A stretch of 63,784 bases of DNA from NCBI GenBank assembly GCA_024230295.1, contig JAAERN010000007.1, forward strand, positions 1 through 63,784, read 5' to 3'. This DNA comes from Planctomycetota bacterium. Its GTDB lineage: Bacteria > Planctomycetota > Phycisphaerae > Phycisphaerales > SM1A02. The notes under the pieces were generated by a model, which saw only the letters and a list, made by a program, of their open reading frames with translations, ran no database searches and was not told the DNA's origin. The translations under genes and the position numbers were made by a program. This document shows positions 45,957 through 55,351 of this stretch, in pieces (position 1 is the stretch's first letter; each line of letters begins with the position of its first letter).

Positions 45957-48665
45957 TCAGATGCATGGTCCCCATGCCGCCATGAGTATGAGGAGATCAT
46001 CGATGCCAACGATGCCGGTGTTATCAAAGTCAGCCGCGAGATTGTCCGTTCCGTAGAACTCGATGAAACGAAGTAGATCTGCGACATCGACGAGACCATC
46101 TGCATTGGCAATGTCCTGACGGCATAGTGTCACGCATGGCGGGCCCAAAAGGGACACTGCGTCAATCGCTGCTTCAACACAATCGCTGCTGCCCTCATCA
46201 CAGGCAGTGAATCGAAGACGAAAGTCTGATGTTGGCTGGAATCCACTGATATCACTGAGAGCGAATGAGCGATCAACCCATCCTCCTGTAGCGTCAGGGT
46301 CATCTTCGGAGATCGCCTCTAGTACGATCCAGTTGATTCCGTCATCGATCGAGAACTCGATCAGAAATCCATCATCGTGCGAGTGGCCACATCCACCGTT
46401 GCTGAACCACCTCGCGTACGAGAGTGTGAGATCGTTCATCGAAGCGTTCATTGCGGGAGATGTCAGCCAAGAGCATCCGTTGTCTAAGTCGCCACAATCA
46501 GCACTATTCCCTCGCTGCGTCATGAGACAGTAGGTTGAGCCTTCTTCGGAATCAAAGGTTGGTTCCCCTCTATTCTCGCACCATGGTCCGGGCTCGGCGT
46601 GGTGCCAGGCTCCCGAGCTGGCGGATGTGGTAACAGACCATCCAAGGTCACTCTCCATGGAATCAGTGAAGATTGTTGAGATGAGGTCACCAACCGGAAG
46701 TGTAAATGCGACGCTTGGTGCGCCGAGAGGCAATGTTTGTGTGCCAGTGAGTGAACTTTGTGCTTCGATCCACCACGTGATTGTCGAGCCACATCCAGCA
46801 GGCGGCAAATTGGCTGTCCATGTTTCGCCGTTTTGTACAAGCGGTGTGGAGATTGGCGTTTCTCCATCAACCGATGCATAGAGCAGCGTAGAACCCTCCA
46901 CGATCGTTTCGCCCGTAGCTTTGATCTGTGCGGTCACCGGCGTTGGGGTCCAGTGCACGCCATGATCAGCGACGCTGACGATCGAGAGGAGTGTGTGTGC
47001 CATTGGAGGCGAAGAGACGAGTGAGTAGGCCTGCCCAGTGGGTTCAGTGATACTTGTTCCGCTGACATAGACGGTCCATGTGCCCGGTTCCGGATCTGCG
47101 ACGTAGACCTGCTCGATGGTATTGACACGATCGACGTTCCGCTGCGCAGGCTGGTTGGGGTTGTTCGGATCAAGACTCCATGGGGATACCAGGCCACTGC
47201 TTGGATGAACCAGCAAAAGATCCAGATCATTCATGAGCGTCTCAGCAGTTCCGGCCACTGCTGGAAGATCGTCCCATGCGAGAGTGACTCGGAGCGGCTC
47301 GGAGGGGTCTTCTACCTCAATGACATATGAAGCCAAGTCACTCGGAAGGAGGGAGTTCTCAGTCCAGTTGTGTGCAATCGTGGATTCTGCAGCAGCTTCC
47401 GCGTCAAGAAGGCCCCATCCATAGCGATAGTCCGGACCATCCTGCCAGAGGTCTTCAGCTGTGTGGCACAGAATCGCTCGCCATGTGGAAGGGAGTGGGG
47501 GTGGTGCGTCTGGCCATGCCTGTTGGTGTAGTTCGGCGAGAAGGGCGAGCGTTCCTGACACGATGGGAGTCGCCATCGAGGTTCCGGACATGGTGGCGTA
47601 CGTGCTCTGTTCGCCGCACGAAGTAATTCCAAAGTCATCACTGAGTTGTGAGCCGGGTGCCACGATGTCAGGCTTGATGCGACCATCGTCGGTGGGCCCC
47701 CAGCTGCTGAAGATCGTGACGACATTCGAATCGCTGTAGACCGCGCCAACCGAGATGACATTCTTGGCTGTCGCAGGTTGGCCGATCGTTCCATAGTCAT
47801 AGCCGCAGGTGTCATATGCTCGCTCATTGCCTGCGGCCCACACGCTTGTGACCGGAGTTCCGAGTTCGCCTCGCACGATGCCATCGAGAAGTTCTGCTGT
47901 GACTCCGTAGTCGCCATGCAGCGAGCATGGGTAGCCGTTCAACTGAATGTTGCTGCCAAGTGACTGGTTAAAGGCAATCGGGGTGTACTCGGCCAATTCG
48001 TCTTCATAGAGCGATTCGAGATTCCCGGGATCACTGTAGAAGAAGTAGTCATCGACATTATTGATAACGCGGGCATCGAGCATGACATTCGGTGCCGTGC
48101 CCGTCCATGTGCCACTACTGAGTATTCCATTGCCAGCGATAATGCCGGCGACATGCGTTGCGTGTGCACTGGAGATGCCTGATGAAAATGTCGTAACTCG
48201 GCCAGCCAGATCTGGATGGTCAATGTCGGGCAGTGATGGTTCTACAATGACCACACGCTGGCCTTCACCTTCGAGGTTCCACGCGGGGCTGTGGAGAACA
48301 TCGATTCCGACATCTGGACGCGCGCTATCCATGCAGGGCGTGAGTGGCAGGGGGGCAGGCTCAATCCAGATCGCCCCGGGGAGGGATGCAATAGATTCCA
48401 ATGTGTGTGGTGGAATCAGGAGCGTCAGGATGGGCGTGGTGTGGAGCCGAGAGAGGATCCGACCCCCGAGGGTTGGAATCAGTACTGCAAGTCGATCAGC
48501 ATCAGCGTGCGATGCTGCGCGGAGACAGATCGCCCATTCTGGCGATCTCTCATCAGAACCTGAGTTGACGAACCACGCCTTCGCCGGTGGATCATGCAGC
48601 ATGGGGTGTAGTTCTGCTGCTCCAACAGACGAGGTGAGGAGGATGGAGGCGAGCCATGTCATCAT
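45957..48665 (-). CDS. Secreted S8 subtilase with dockerin tail, altered Asp motif
   Basis: A 902-residue protein with a signal peptide ('MTWLASILLTSSVGA'). The peptidase S8 domain (about 110-430) has His168 in 'HATHVAGIIAG' (Ala replaces the usual Gly), Asn280 in 'VWAAGNE' and Ser363 in 'MSGTSMATPIVSG'. At the catalytic Asp position the sequence is 'RVVIVEPSLPDIDHPDL', with Glu142 instead of Asp. A P-domain-like beta-sandwich follows, then a lectin/jelly-roll-like domain ('DSMESDLGWSVTT', 'LTLSYARWFS'), then dockerin/EF-hand repeats ('DIANADGLVDVADLLRFIEF', 'DFDNTGIVGIDDLLILMAAW'). Its ATG overlaps the stop of the upstream beta-helix gene as ATGA, so they are translated together. Activity may be reduced. 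Confidence 0.85.
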   Translation of the reverse strand: MMTWLASILLTSSVGAAELHPMLHDPPAKAWFVNSGSDERSPEWAICLRAASHADADRLAVLIPTLGGRILSRLHTTPILTLLIPPHTLESIASLPGAIWIEPAPLPLTPCMDSARPDVGIDVLHSPAWNLEGEGQRVVIVEPSLPDIDHPDLAGRVTTFSSGISSAHATHVAGIIAGNGILSSGTWTGTAPNVMLDARVINNVDDYFFYSDPGNLESLYEDELAEYTPIAFNQSLGSNIQLNGYPCSLHGDYGVTAELLDGIVRGELGTPVTSVWAAGNERAYDTCGYDYGTIGQPATAKNVISVGAVYSDSNVVTIFSSWGPTDDGRIKPDIVAPGSQLSDDFGITSCGEQSTYATMSGTSMATPIVSGTLALLAELHQQAWPDAPPPLPSTWRAILCHTAEDLWQDGPDYRYGWGLLDAEAAAESTIAHNWTENSLLPSDLASYVIEVEDPSEPLRVTLAWDDLPAVAGTAETLMNDLDLLLVHPSSGLVSPWSLDPNNPNQPAQRNVDRVNTIEQVYVADPEPGTWTVYVSGTSITEPTGQAYSLVSSPPMAHTLLSIVSVADHGVHWTPTPVTAQIKATGETIVEGSTLLYASVDGETPISTPLVQNGETWTANLPPAGCGSTITWWIEAQSSLTGTQTLPLGAPSVAFTLPVGDLISTIFTDSMESDLGWSVTTSASSGAWHHAEPGPWCENRGEPTFDSEEGSTYCLMTQRGNSADCGDLDNGCSWLTSPAMNASMNDLTLSYARWFSNGGCGHSHDDGFLIEFSIDDGINWIVLEAISEDDPDATGGWVDRSFALSDISGFQPTSDFRLRFTACDEGSSDCVEAAIDAVSLLGPPCVTLCRQDIANADGLVDVADLLRFIEFYGTDNLAADFDNTGIVGIDDLLILMAAWGPCI

Positions 48666-50068
48666 GGACAGCTCACTCCGTACATGGAAATGAGTTCGAG
48701 CAGATCTTCAACGAGCACCGCGCCATCGCCTGTGCCGTCGTAGCGGCAGGTTCCGAGCATGCTCATGAGGAGATTAAGGTCATTCTGGTCGATGTTTCCG
48801 TCTGCATCGATGTCCCCCGCGGCTGCGTTTGACTCGTTGAGCGGAATGAGTCCATCGAGTGACAGGTCTGCAGCGATCCGATACTCAGGAAACCAGGGTG
48901 TTTCGATATCGTAAATTCCGAGTCCAGTAGCACCGTTGTTTCCGTCAAAGCCACAGGCTGAAAAACAGACACGAGGTGGTTGGCCATTACAGATCTCGCA
49001 GGTGGCGAGAAGAACCCCTCCGTATTGAGTACCGGAGGTTGTGTTGTTCTCAAAGTTACAGCGAGTGAGCGTGAGATCGACAGGCTGGGCCAGCCCGTCT
49101 GCTTCCATATAGATCGTTCCCTCACGTGACACATTGTTTGCGAAGAGGCAGTCGTTGAAGGCGGGCGCAGCATCTGTGCAGTACACAGTGCCTTCGCCTG
49201 CTGCGGTCTGGTTCTCTGTAATACGTGTTGCGTGCCACGTGCTCTCGTCGTTCTTCAATCTGATGACACCGTACAAGCCCGCCTCATTTCCGCTTACTGA
49301 ACAGCCGTGGAATGCAGGCCTTCCACCGTTGACCGTAATGACGCAAACGGGCTCTTCATTCATGGCATAGGGCTGACCGCCAGCGAATGTCCCCGTGAAG
49401 ACACAGTCGATGAACTGTGTCGTGGTGGCCGGTCCAGTGCACATGACGCCGCCACCGAATCCATCAGAACTGGTAATCAAGCAATCCTGGAATGTTGCTT
49501 GCCCATCTTCGCTGAGAATGGCCACGTCATCGATGCTTCGGCTCCAGAACGTAAACGCAGCGTGAGAGGTGTTCTCTGAGATTGAGTGAACGGGTATTGC
49601 CGCCCCCGCCGGATCCCACTCGCCGGGTACAACAAGCGTGGGTTCGATGTATTCATTCGGAAGTTGCTTGAGTTGTCGTGGCCGCCCGATGTAGGTGTTT
49701 GCCGCGCCTGTGGTTCGAAGAGCGAAAATGTTGTCGTTCTCAAACCCCTCGGTGGGATTCCAGAATGTGACGTCTGCCCACGTCCCTGCGGCAGTGCAAG
49801 CAGGTCGGAGCGTGATATCTGCATTGTCAATTTCTAGGCTCTCGACGTAGAGACCGGTGGCTACGACAATGTCGTCACCATCGCCACAGGCATCAAGTAC
49901 GCTTTGCAGAATCGGATACTGGGTATTGTTTCCGACATACCAAGTCCACGATCCATCCGAATTCGGGGCTGGGTTTGGATCCGGCCATTCGGCACTCTGC
50001 GTGGTCGCTGCCACACTTGCCAGTGTTCCTAGTGATGTCCAAACTACCCTCCGCACGTGTCGCTCCAT
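48662..50068 (-). CDS. Secreted beta-helix/dockerin protein, paralogue 1 (divergent)
   Basis: A 468-residue protein whose signal peptide is followed by the family start 'AEWPDPNPAP' and 'NTQYPILQSVLDACGDGDDI'. The body is a right-handed parallel beta-helix of short Asn/Cys/Gly-rich rungs ('FQDCLITSSDGFGGGVMCTG', 'FHGCSVSGNEAGLYG'). It ends in two EF-hand/dockerin repeats ('DIDADGNIDQNDLNLLMSML' and a second containing 'LVEDLLELISMYG'). It is the most diverged of five tandem paralogues. The start is set at the ATG at 50068; the open frame to 50122 adds residues before the signal. It is coupled to the subtilase gene by a 4-bp overlap, which the other paralogues lack. Confidence 0.83.
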   Translation of the reverse strand: MERHVRRVVWTSLGTLASVAATTQSAEWPDPNPAPNSDGSWTWYVGNNTQYPILQSVLDACGDGDDIVVATGLYVESLEIDNADITLRPACTAAGTWADVTFWNPTEGFENDNIFALRTTGAANTYIGRPRQLKQLPNEYIEPTLVVPGEWDPAGAAIPVHSISENTSHAAFTFWSRSIDDVAILSEDGQATFQDCLITSSDGFGGGVMCTGPATTTQFIDCVFTGTFAGGQPYAMNEEPVCVITVNGGRPAFHGCSVSGNEAGLYGVIRLKNDESTWHATRITENQTAAGEGTVYCTDAAPAFNDCLFANNVSREGTIYMEADGLAQPVDLTLTRCNFENNTTSGTQYGGVLLATCEICNGQPPRVCFSACGFDGNNGATGLGIYDIETPWFPEYRIAADLSLDGLIPLNESNAAAGDIDADGNIDQNDLNLLMSMLGTCRYDGTGDGAVLVEDLLELISMYGVSCP

Positions 50069-50219
50069 CTTCCAATAGGTATGAGACAGGAGACGCTGTA
50101 TAACGTCAAGGCATTGTCGCATAGGATCTTGCGCCTATACGACAGCTCGTGGCACTGTAGGCAAGATAGGCAAGCAGGTATGCCGTGGTCTCATAGGCAG
50201 GCACGCTGAAATGAGGCTA

Positions 50220-50243
50220 CCCCGGCCTGCAAGCAGGCCGGGG
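50220..50243 (-). terminator. GC-rich hairpin downstream of paralogue 2
   Basis: A perfect 11-bp inverted repeat of CCCCGGCCTGC around AA, about 115 bases past the stop at 50359. There is no T tract, so termination strength is uncertain. Confidence 0.55.
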
Positions 50244-50358
50244 CAACTCGCGTCACGCGAGAGAGAATGCTGTGTGCTGCGTGCGAAGACTCGACAGATG
50301 AAGCCGTCACGCTCTTCTTGGAGCCTGCCATACCTCAGGGGCAGAATTCGCTCAGCAA

Positions 50359-51756
50359 TCAGTTGCAGCTGTTGCCATAGACGGCAATGAGATCGAGCAG
50401 GTCGCCGATTTGGACGTCGCCGCTGTAGTCGCTGTCGTGGGTGCAGGTGCCGAGCATGGTGAAGAGCTCATCGAGGTCGGTCGTGTCGACGAAGCCGTCG
50501 GCGTTCACATCACCAGGAACGCCGGTGCCTGGGGCACCGGCGACGAAGCCACTGTCATTGATGTCCATAGCGATGCGGTACTCGGGAAAGTATGGGGAAT
50601 CGATGTCATAGAGACCGAGGCCCGAGTTTCCGTTGTTGTTGTCAAAGCTGCAGTTGGAGAAGGACACCTCAGGAGCATCGCCTGCGCAGTCGTCGCAGAC
50701 GACCTGCAGGACGCCGCCGTACTGGCCACCCGAGGTCGTGTTGTCCAAGAAGTTGGACAGGGTGAAATTCATGAATCGACTTCCGTCGACGCCTGTACTG
50801 TCGAAGTACACAGTCCCTTCGCGTGAAGCGTTGTTGTAGAAGTGGCAGCCATTGAACATAGGAGTTCCGCCGGTGCACTGATACATGCCTTCGCCAGACA
50901 TGCAGATGTTGAGTGCAAAAGTGCATTTGTACCAGAGGGCTCCGCCGCCGGCCTGATTGACGATCCCAGGTTCGCCACCTTCACTAGTACTGATTACGCA
51001 GCGATGGAACTGCGGCTCGCCGCCTCGGATTGTGATGACGCAGACAGGCTCTCCGTTGAGGTCGAAGGGCTGTCCTCCAGCGAATGTCTCTGCGAAGTTA
51101 CATGTGACAAACTGTGTCGTGTTGGCGTCGCCCGTGATCATGGCACCGCCCCCGAACCCGTCAGCGCTGCTGATTCTGCAGTCTTGGAAGGTGGCCTGCC
51201 CGTTGTGGCTGTAGATGGCGACGTCGTCAATGGACCGACTCCAGAAACGGAACCCCCGGTTGTACACATTCCGGACGTCCACAGGATCGCCTTTGGGATC
51301 CCACTCACCGGGTGTCACTTCTGTGGCTACGGCATAGCCGTTCGGCAACTGCGTGAGCATGCGTGGTCGGCCAATATATGTGTTGTTGCCACCAGTGATA
51401 TAGATGGCGTACTGGTTGTCATTTTCGAATCCTTCGGTCGGGTTCCAGAAGTAGACTTCTGCCCATGCACCGCCTCCGCCACTGAGAGCATCGAGTTCGC
51501 AGAAGGGGCGCAGAGTGATATCGTTGTTATCGATTGCGAGGCTCTCAACGTAGAGCCCCCCAGACACGACGATTTCATCACCGTCACCACAGGCGTCAAG
51601 GACGTCTTGGATGATCGGGTACTGAGTGTTGTTGCCCACGTACCAGGTGTTGGTGCCGTCGCCGTTGGGCGCAGGGTTGGGGTCCGGCCATTCCGCGCCG
51701 ATTGCTGCTGTGGCCAGCAGGCTTGTTGCAGTGATACATACGAGAGCATGTTGCAT
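50359..51756 (-). CDS. Secreted beta-helix/dockerin protein, paralogue 2
   Basis: A 465-residue protein with signal 'ALVCITATSLLATAAIGA', then 'EWPDPNPAPNGDGTNTWYVG', the beta-helix rungs and the dockerin tail ('DVNADGFVDTTDLDELFTML', 'DSDYSGDVQIGDLLDLIAVY', ending GNSCN). The ATG at 51756 follows AAGGAGA; the frame back to 51840 reads through the upstream terminator. The last 150 or so bases are nearly identical to those of paralogues 3-5, pointing to recent duplication or gene conversion. The middle third (residues about 240-340) differs most among copies. Confidence 0.88.
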   Translation of the reverse strand: MQHALVCITATSLLATAAIGAEWPDPNPAPNGDGTNTWYVGNNTQYPIIQDVLDACGDGDEIVVSGGLYVESLAIDNNDITLRPFCELDALSGGGGAWAEVYFWNPTEGFENDNQYAIYITGGNNTYIGRPRMLTQLPNGYAVATEVTPGEWDPKGDPVDVRNVYNRGFRFWSRSIDDVAIYSHNGQATFQDCRISSADGFGGGAMITGDANTTQFVTCNFAETFAGGQPFDLNGEPVCVITIRGGEPQFHRCVISTSEGGEPGIVNQAGGGALWYKCTFALNICMSGEGMYQCTGGTPMFNGCHFYNNASREGTVYFDSTGVDGSRFMNFTLSNFLDNTTSGGQYGGVLQVVCDDCAGDAPEVSFSNCSFDNNNGNSGLGLYDIDSPYFPEYRIAMDINDSGFVAGAPGTGVPGDVNADGFVDTTDLDELFTMLGTCTHDSDYSGDVQIGDLLDLIAVYGNSCN

Positions 51757-51795
51757 GAGAAGTCTCCTTCTTGTTCTCTTCGAAGAGCAAGATTG

Positions 51796-51829
51796 AAAAA
51801 CCCTGGCTGCCGATTTCCGGCAGCCAGGG
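51796..51829 (-). terminator. Intrinsic terminator of paralogue 3
   Basis: A perfect 12-bp stem (51801-51812 with 51818-51829), 5-base loop, followed on the minus strand by TTTTT (51796-51800). It lies 20 bases past the paralogue 3 stop, so paralogues 2 and 3 are separate transcripts. The same hairpin, with one mismatch, follows paralogue 4. Confidence 0.88.
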
Positions 51830-51849
51830 CGTGAAATCACAAGATCAGA

Positions 51850-53274
51850 TCAGTTGCAACTGTTGCCATAGACGGCGATGAGATCAAGCAGGTCGCCGAT
51901 TTGGACGTCGCCGCTGTAGTCGCTGTCATGGGTGCAGGTGCCGAGCATGGCGAAGAGCTCGTCGAGGTCGGTCGTGTCGACCAAACCATCGGCGTTTACG
52001 TCACCAGCAACGCCGGCGTCTGGGGCGCCAGCAACGAGGCCACCGTCATCGATGTCACCAGCGATGCGGTACTCGGGGAAGTATGGGGAATCAATGTCAT
52101 AGAGACCAAGGCCCATGTTTCCGTTGTTGCCGTCGAAACCGCAGTCGGAGAATGAAATCTCCGGAGCATCGCCCGAGCAGTCATCGCAGACGACTTGGAC
52201 TGCGCCGCCGTACTGATCGCCCGAGGTGCTGTTGTCCTCGAAGTTACAGCTGATGAAGTTCATGAATCGAGCGCCGTCCACGCCTGTGCTATCGAAGTAC
52301 ACAGTGCCTTCTCGTGACACGTTGTCTTCGAACCAGCAGTGGTTGAACATCGGTGTTCCGCCGGTGCACTGATACATGCCTTCGCCAGACATGCAGTAGT
52401 TCTCGTCAAACCAGCAGTCGTACCAGATGGTGCCGCCACCGGCCTGGTTGACGATTCCAGTCTCGCCGCCCTCATTCTCGTCGATCTCACAGTCATGGAA
52501 TTGGGCTTCGCCGCCGCGGATCGTGATCACACAGACGGGCTCGCCGTTTGGCGCAAATGTCTGACCGCCAGCGTAGGTTCCCTCGAATTCACATTCAACG
52601 AACTGCGTCGTGTTGGCGTCGCCGGTGATCATGGCACCGCCGCCAAAGCCGTCGGAGCTTGTGATGAAACAATCTTGGAATGTGGCTTGGCCGTTGTCGC
52701 TGTAGATGGCGACGTTGTCAATTGAGCGGCTCCAGAAAGCCATGGTGCGGTTGTCAGCAACATCAGTTCCTTGTACATCTTGCACGTCGATCGGAGGCCC
52801 CGCCGGATCCCATTCGCCTGGAACTACTGTGGTGGTGACCACATTCGTGTTGGGAAGCTGTGTGAGCATTCGCGGTCGTCCGACGTATGTGTTATTGCCA
52901 CCGGTGACATATATGGCGTATTCGTTGTCGTTCTCAAAGCCCTCAGTGGGGTTCCAGAACACGACTGAGGCCCATTGGCCCACGCAGCCGCCATTGTCGA
53001 GCCAGCCCCCAACTTCGCAGAACGGACGAAGGGTGACATCGTTGTTATCGATCGCGAGGCTCTCCACGTAGAGGCCTCCGGCTACAACGATTTCATCGCC
53101 GTCACCACAGGCGTCCAAGACATCCTGAATGATCGGATACTGAGTGTTGTTGCCCACGTACCAGGTGTTGGTGCCGTCGCCGTTTGGCGCAGGGTTGGGG
53201 TCCGGCCATTCCGCGCCGATAGCGGCTGTGGCCATTAGGCTTGTTGCAGTGATGCACATAAGAGTGTGTCGCAT
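51850..53274 (-). CDS. Secreted beta-helix/dockerin protein, paralogue 3
   Basis: A 474-residue protein, the closest relative of paralogue 2. The signal 'MCITATSLMATAAIGA' is followed by 'EWPDPNPAP'. The beta-helix contains 'FWSRSIDNVAIYSDNGQATF' and 'GDANTTQFVECEFEGTYAGG'. The dockerin tail matches paralogues 2, 4 and 5. Distinctive inserts are 'GGWLDNGGCVGQWASVV' after the first rungs and 'DVQGTDVADNRT' mid-protein. The ATG at 53274 has GGGAGAG upstream. Surface adhesion or carbohydrate binding through the beta-helix is inference; no polysaccharide lyase catalytic signature is visible. Confidence 0.88.
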   Translation of the reverse strand: MRHTLMCITATSLMATAAIGAEWPDPNPAPNGDGTNTWYVGNNTQYPIIQDVLDACGDGDEIVVAGGLYVESLAIDNNDVTLRPFCEVGGWLDNGGCVGQWASVVFWNPTEGFENDNEYAIYVTGGNNTYVGRPRMLTQLPNTNVVTTTVVPGEWDPAGPPIDVQDVQGTDVADNRTMAFWSRSIDNVAIYSDNGQATFQDCFITSSDGFGGGAMITGDANTTQFVECEFEGTYAGGQTFAPNGEPVCVITIRGGEAQFHDCEIDENEGGETGIVNQAGGGTIWYDCWFDENYCMSGEGMYQCTGGTPMFNHCWFEDNVSREGTVYFDSTGVDGARFMNFISCNFEDNSTSGDQYGGAVQVVCDDCSGDAPEISFSDCGFDGNNGNMGLGLYDIDSPYFPEYRIAGDIDDGGLVAGAPDAGVAGDVNADGLVDTTDLDELFAMLGTCTHDSDYSGDVQIGDLLDLIAVYGNSCN

Positions 53275-53287
53275 GAGAGCTCTCCCT

Positions 53288-53335
53288 ATTTCTTCCTCAC
53301 AAATCAAGATCATTTCTTCCTCGCGAATCAAGATC
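53288..53335. repeat. Tandem 24-bp duplication upstream of paralogue 3
   Basis: Two adjacent copies (53288-53311 and 53312-53335) differ at two bases. They lie between the ribosome binding site of paralogue 3 and the terminator of paralogue 4, consistent with slippage in a leader region. Confidence 0.75.
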
Positions 53336-53340
53336 AAAGA

Positions 53341-53369
53341 CCCTGGCTACCGATTTCCGGCAGCCAGGG
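53341..53369 (-). terminator. Terminator hairpin of paralogue 4
   Basis: The same hairpin as at 51801-51829 with one mismatch in the stem, 20 bases past the stop of paralogue 4. It is followed by TCTTTGATC rather than a pure T run. It appears to have been copied along with the gene. Confidence 0.75.
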
Positions 53370-53389
53370 CGTGAAATCACAAGATCAGA

Positions 53390-54778
53390 TCAGTTGCAAC
53401 TGTTGCCATAGACGGCGATGAGATCAAGCAGGTCGCCGATTTGGACGTCGCCGCTGTAGTCGCTGTCATGGGAGCAGGTGCCGAGCATGGCGAAGAGCTC
53501 GTCGAGGTCGGTCGTATCGACCAAGCCATCGGCGTTCACGTCACCAGCAATGCCGCTGTCTGGGGCATCGGCTACGAGGCCACCATCATTGATGTCGCCA
53601 GCGATGCGGTACTCAGGGAAGTATGGGGAATCAATGTCATAGAGACCAAGGCCCATGTTCCCGTTGTTGTCGTCGAAACCGCAGTCGGAGAATGAAATCT
53701 CCGGAGCATCGCCCGAGCAGTCATCGCAGACGACTTGAACTGCGCCGCCGTACTGATCGCCAGAGGTGCTGTTCGCCTCGAAGTTGCACTCGACGAAGTT
53801 CATGAATCGAGCGCCGTCCACGCCGGTGCTGTCGAAGTACACAGTGCCTTCTCGTGAATGGTTATAACTGAAGTCGCACTGGTAGAACGCTGGGGTGCCA
53901 CCTGTGCAGCGGTACGTGCCTTCACCAGACATGGCGAAGTTGTCGTCGAACCCGCAGTCGTACCAGATGGTGCCGCCGCCAACTTGGTTGACGATTCCAG
54001 ATTCGCCACCTTCGTTATCACCGACATAGCAGCCATGAAACTGAGATTCGCCGCCACGGATCGTGATGACACAGACGGGCTCGCCGTTGAGATCAAAGGT
54101 TTGGCCACCCGCATAGGTGCCAAAGAAGTAACAGTTGACAAACTGCGTGGTGTTGGCATCGCCTGTGATCATGGCGCCACCGCCAAAGCCCTCAGCGCTG
54201 GTGATTCCGCAGTCTTGGAAGGTTGCTTGGCCGTTGTCGCTGTAGATGGCGACGTTGTCGATCGAGCGGCTTGCGAAACCGAAGTTATCGCCCCAGACAT
54301 CCTGAACGTCGACGGGTGCACCCATTGGAGACCACTCGCCAGGCTGAATCATTGTGGTAACGACGTTGGTGTTCGGGAGTTGCGTGAGCATCCGAGGTCG
54401 GCCGATGTAGGTGTTGTTGCCACCGGTGACGTACATGGCGTACTCGTTATCGTTCTCGAAGCCCTCGGTTGGATTCCAGAACCAGACCTCATCCCAATAG
54501 CCGCCACCTTTGGTTGGCGAGCAGAACGGACGAAGTGTGACGTCGTTGTTGTCAATTGAAAGGCTCTCAACGTAGAGGCCTCCGGCTACGACGATCTCAT
54601 CGCCGTCACCGCAGGCGTCAAGGACGTCCTGAATGATTGGGTACTGAGTGTTGTTGCCCACGTACCACGTGTTCGTTCCGTCACCATTTGGTGCCGGATT
54701 CGGGTCAGGCCATTCCGCCCCAAGCGCCGAAACCGTGGCGAAACAAATCGCCGTTGCTGCAAATGCAAACTTTTTCAT
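53390..54778 (-). CDS. Secreted beta-helix/dockerin protein, paralogue 4
   Basis: A 462-residue protein with a different signal peptide from paralogues 2-3 ('FAFAATAICFATVSALGA', after MKK), then the shared 'EWPDPNPAP' start, beta-helix and near-identical dockerin tail. Variable rungs include 'FHGCYVGDNEGGESG' and 'YQCDFSYNHSREGT'. The ATG at 54778 is preceded by GGAGAGAGAG; the open frame to 54826 is an extension. A 573-bp gap separates it from paralogue 5. Confidence 0.88.
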   Translation of the reverse strand: MKKFAFAATAICFATVSALGAEWPDPNPAPNGDGTNTWYVGNNTQYPIIQDVLDACGDGDEIVVAGGLYVESLSIDNNDVTLRPFCSPTKGGGYWDEVWFWNPTEGFENDNEYAMYVTGGNNTYIGRPRMLTQLPNTNVVTTMIQPGEWSPMGAPVDVQDVWGDNFGFASRSIDNVAIYSDNGQATFQDCGITSAEGFGGGAMITGDANTTQFVNCYFFGTYAGGQTFDLNGEPVCVITIRGGESQFHGCYVGDNEGGESGIVNQVGGGTIWYDCGFDDNFAMSGEGTYRCTGGTPAFYQCDFSYNHSREGTVYFDSTGVDGARFMNFVECNFEANSTSGDQYGGAVQVVCDDCSGDAPEISFSDCGFDDNNGNMGLGLYDIDSPYFPEYRIAGDINDGGLVADAPDSGIAGDVNADGLVDTTDLDELFAMLGTCSHDSDYSGDVQIGDLLDLIAVYGNSCN

Positions 54779-55351
54779 TGCTCTCTCTCCATGTGTGCTG
54801 TTGCACAAGACATTGGTTGTTGCCAAGTCGCACCGTGCGTCATGGCAGCGTTATTTCACAGGGGGGCTGGAACAGTCCCACCGCCCATCTTGCGTTCGTT
54901 GATATCAGAAGAAACCCATGGTGTCATGGCGACGTAAGTCGCTCTGAAACATCTGGTTGAGTTCTTCCAATGAAGTTTTGGTCTGGCCAGCAATTGGCAA
55001 AGAGAGACCAATGAAACTCCAGATCGTGTATTCAAGGGCACCATGGCGACACGCTTTGATGTTGAGGAATGAGGGCGATGTGGGGGGGAGAGGCGAGGCG
55101 TCATAAGCCAGACAGGTGTGGCATCTTGGGAGGGTTGGGGGGTATTGGCAGACTTGCGATCGCAAGAGTTGATGGGAGAACCGGTTGAAGCAAAGTCTTG
55201 CTTTTAATGTTTTTTGCGGGCCATTTCTAACGTCAACTATGACACGTCCTTGTACGCAAACCACCCCCGCCAGCGTGTGCTAGCGGGGGTGGAAGAGCGC
55301 CCGTATAGATAGAACAAGGCTGAGCCTTGTAAGGGGAATCTCAGAATCGGG
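54779..55351 (-). other. 573-bp gap between paralogues 4 and 5, with terminator hairpin
   Basis: A strong hairpin at 55261-55292 (10-bp CCACCCCCGC stem, with an inner AGC/GCT pairing) lies 60 bases past the paralogue 5 stop and probably ends its transcript. A minus-strand open frame of 119 codons (54905-55264) starts inside the hairpin and has no family-like features or ribosome binding site, so I do not call it a gene. The rest should contain the paralogue 4 promoter, which I cannot locate. Confidence 0.6.

Noticed and set aside
54905-55264. 119-codon minus-strand frame
   Set aside because: It begins within the paralogue 5 terminator region, has no ribosome binding site and no recognisable composition or domain.
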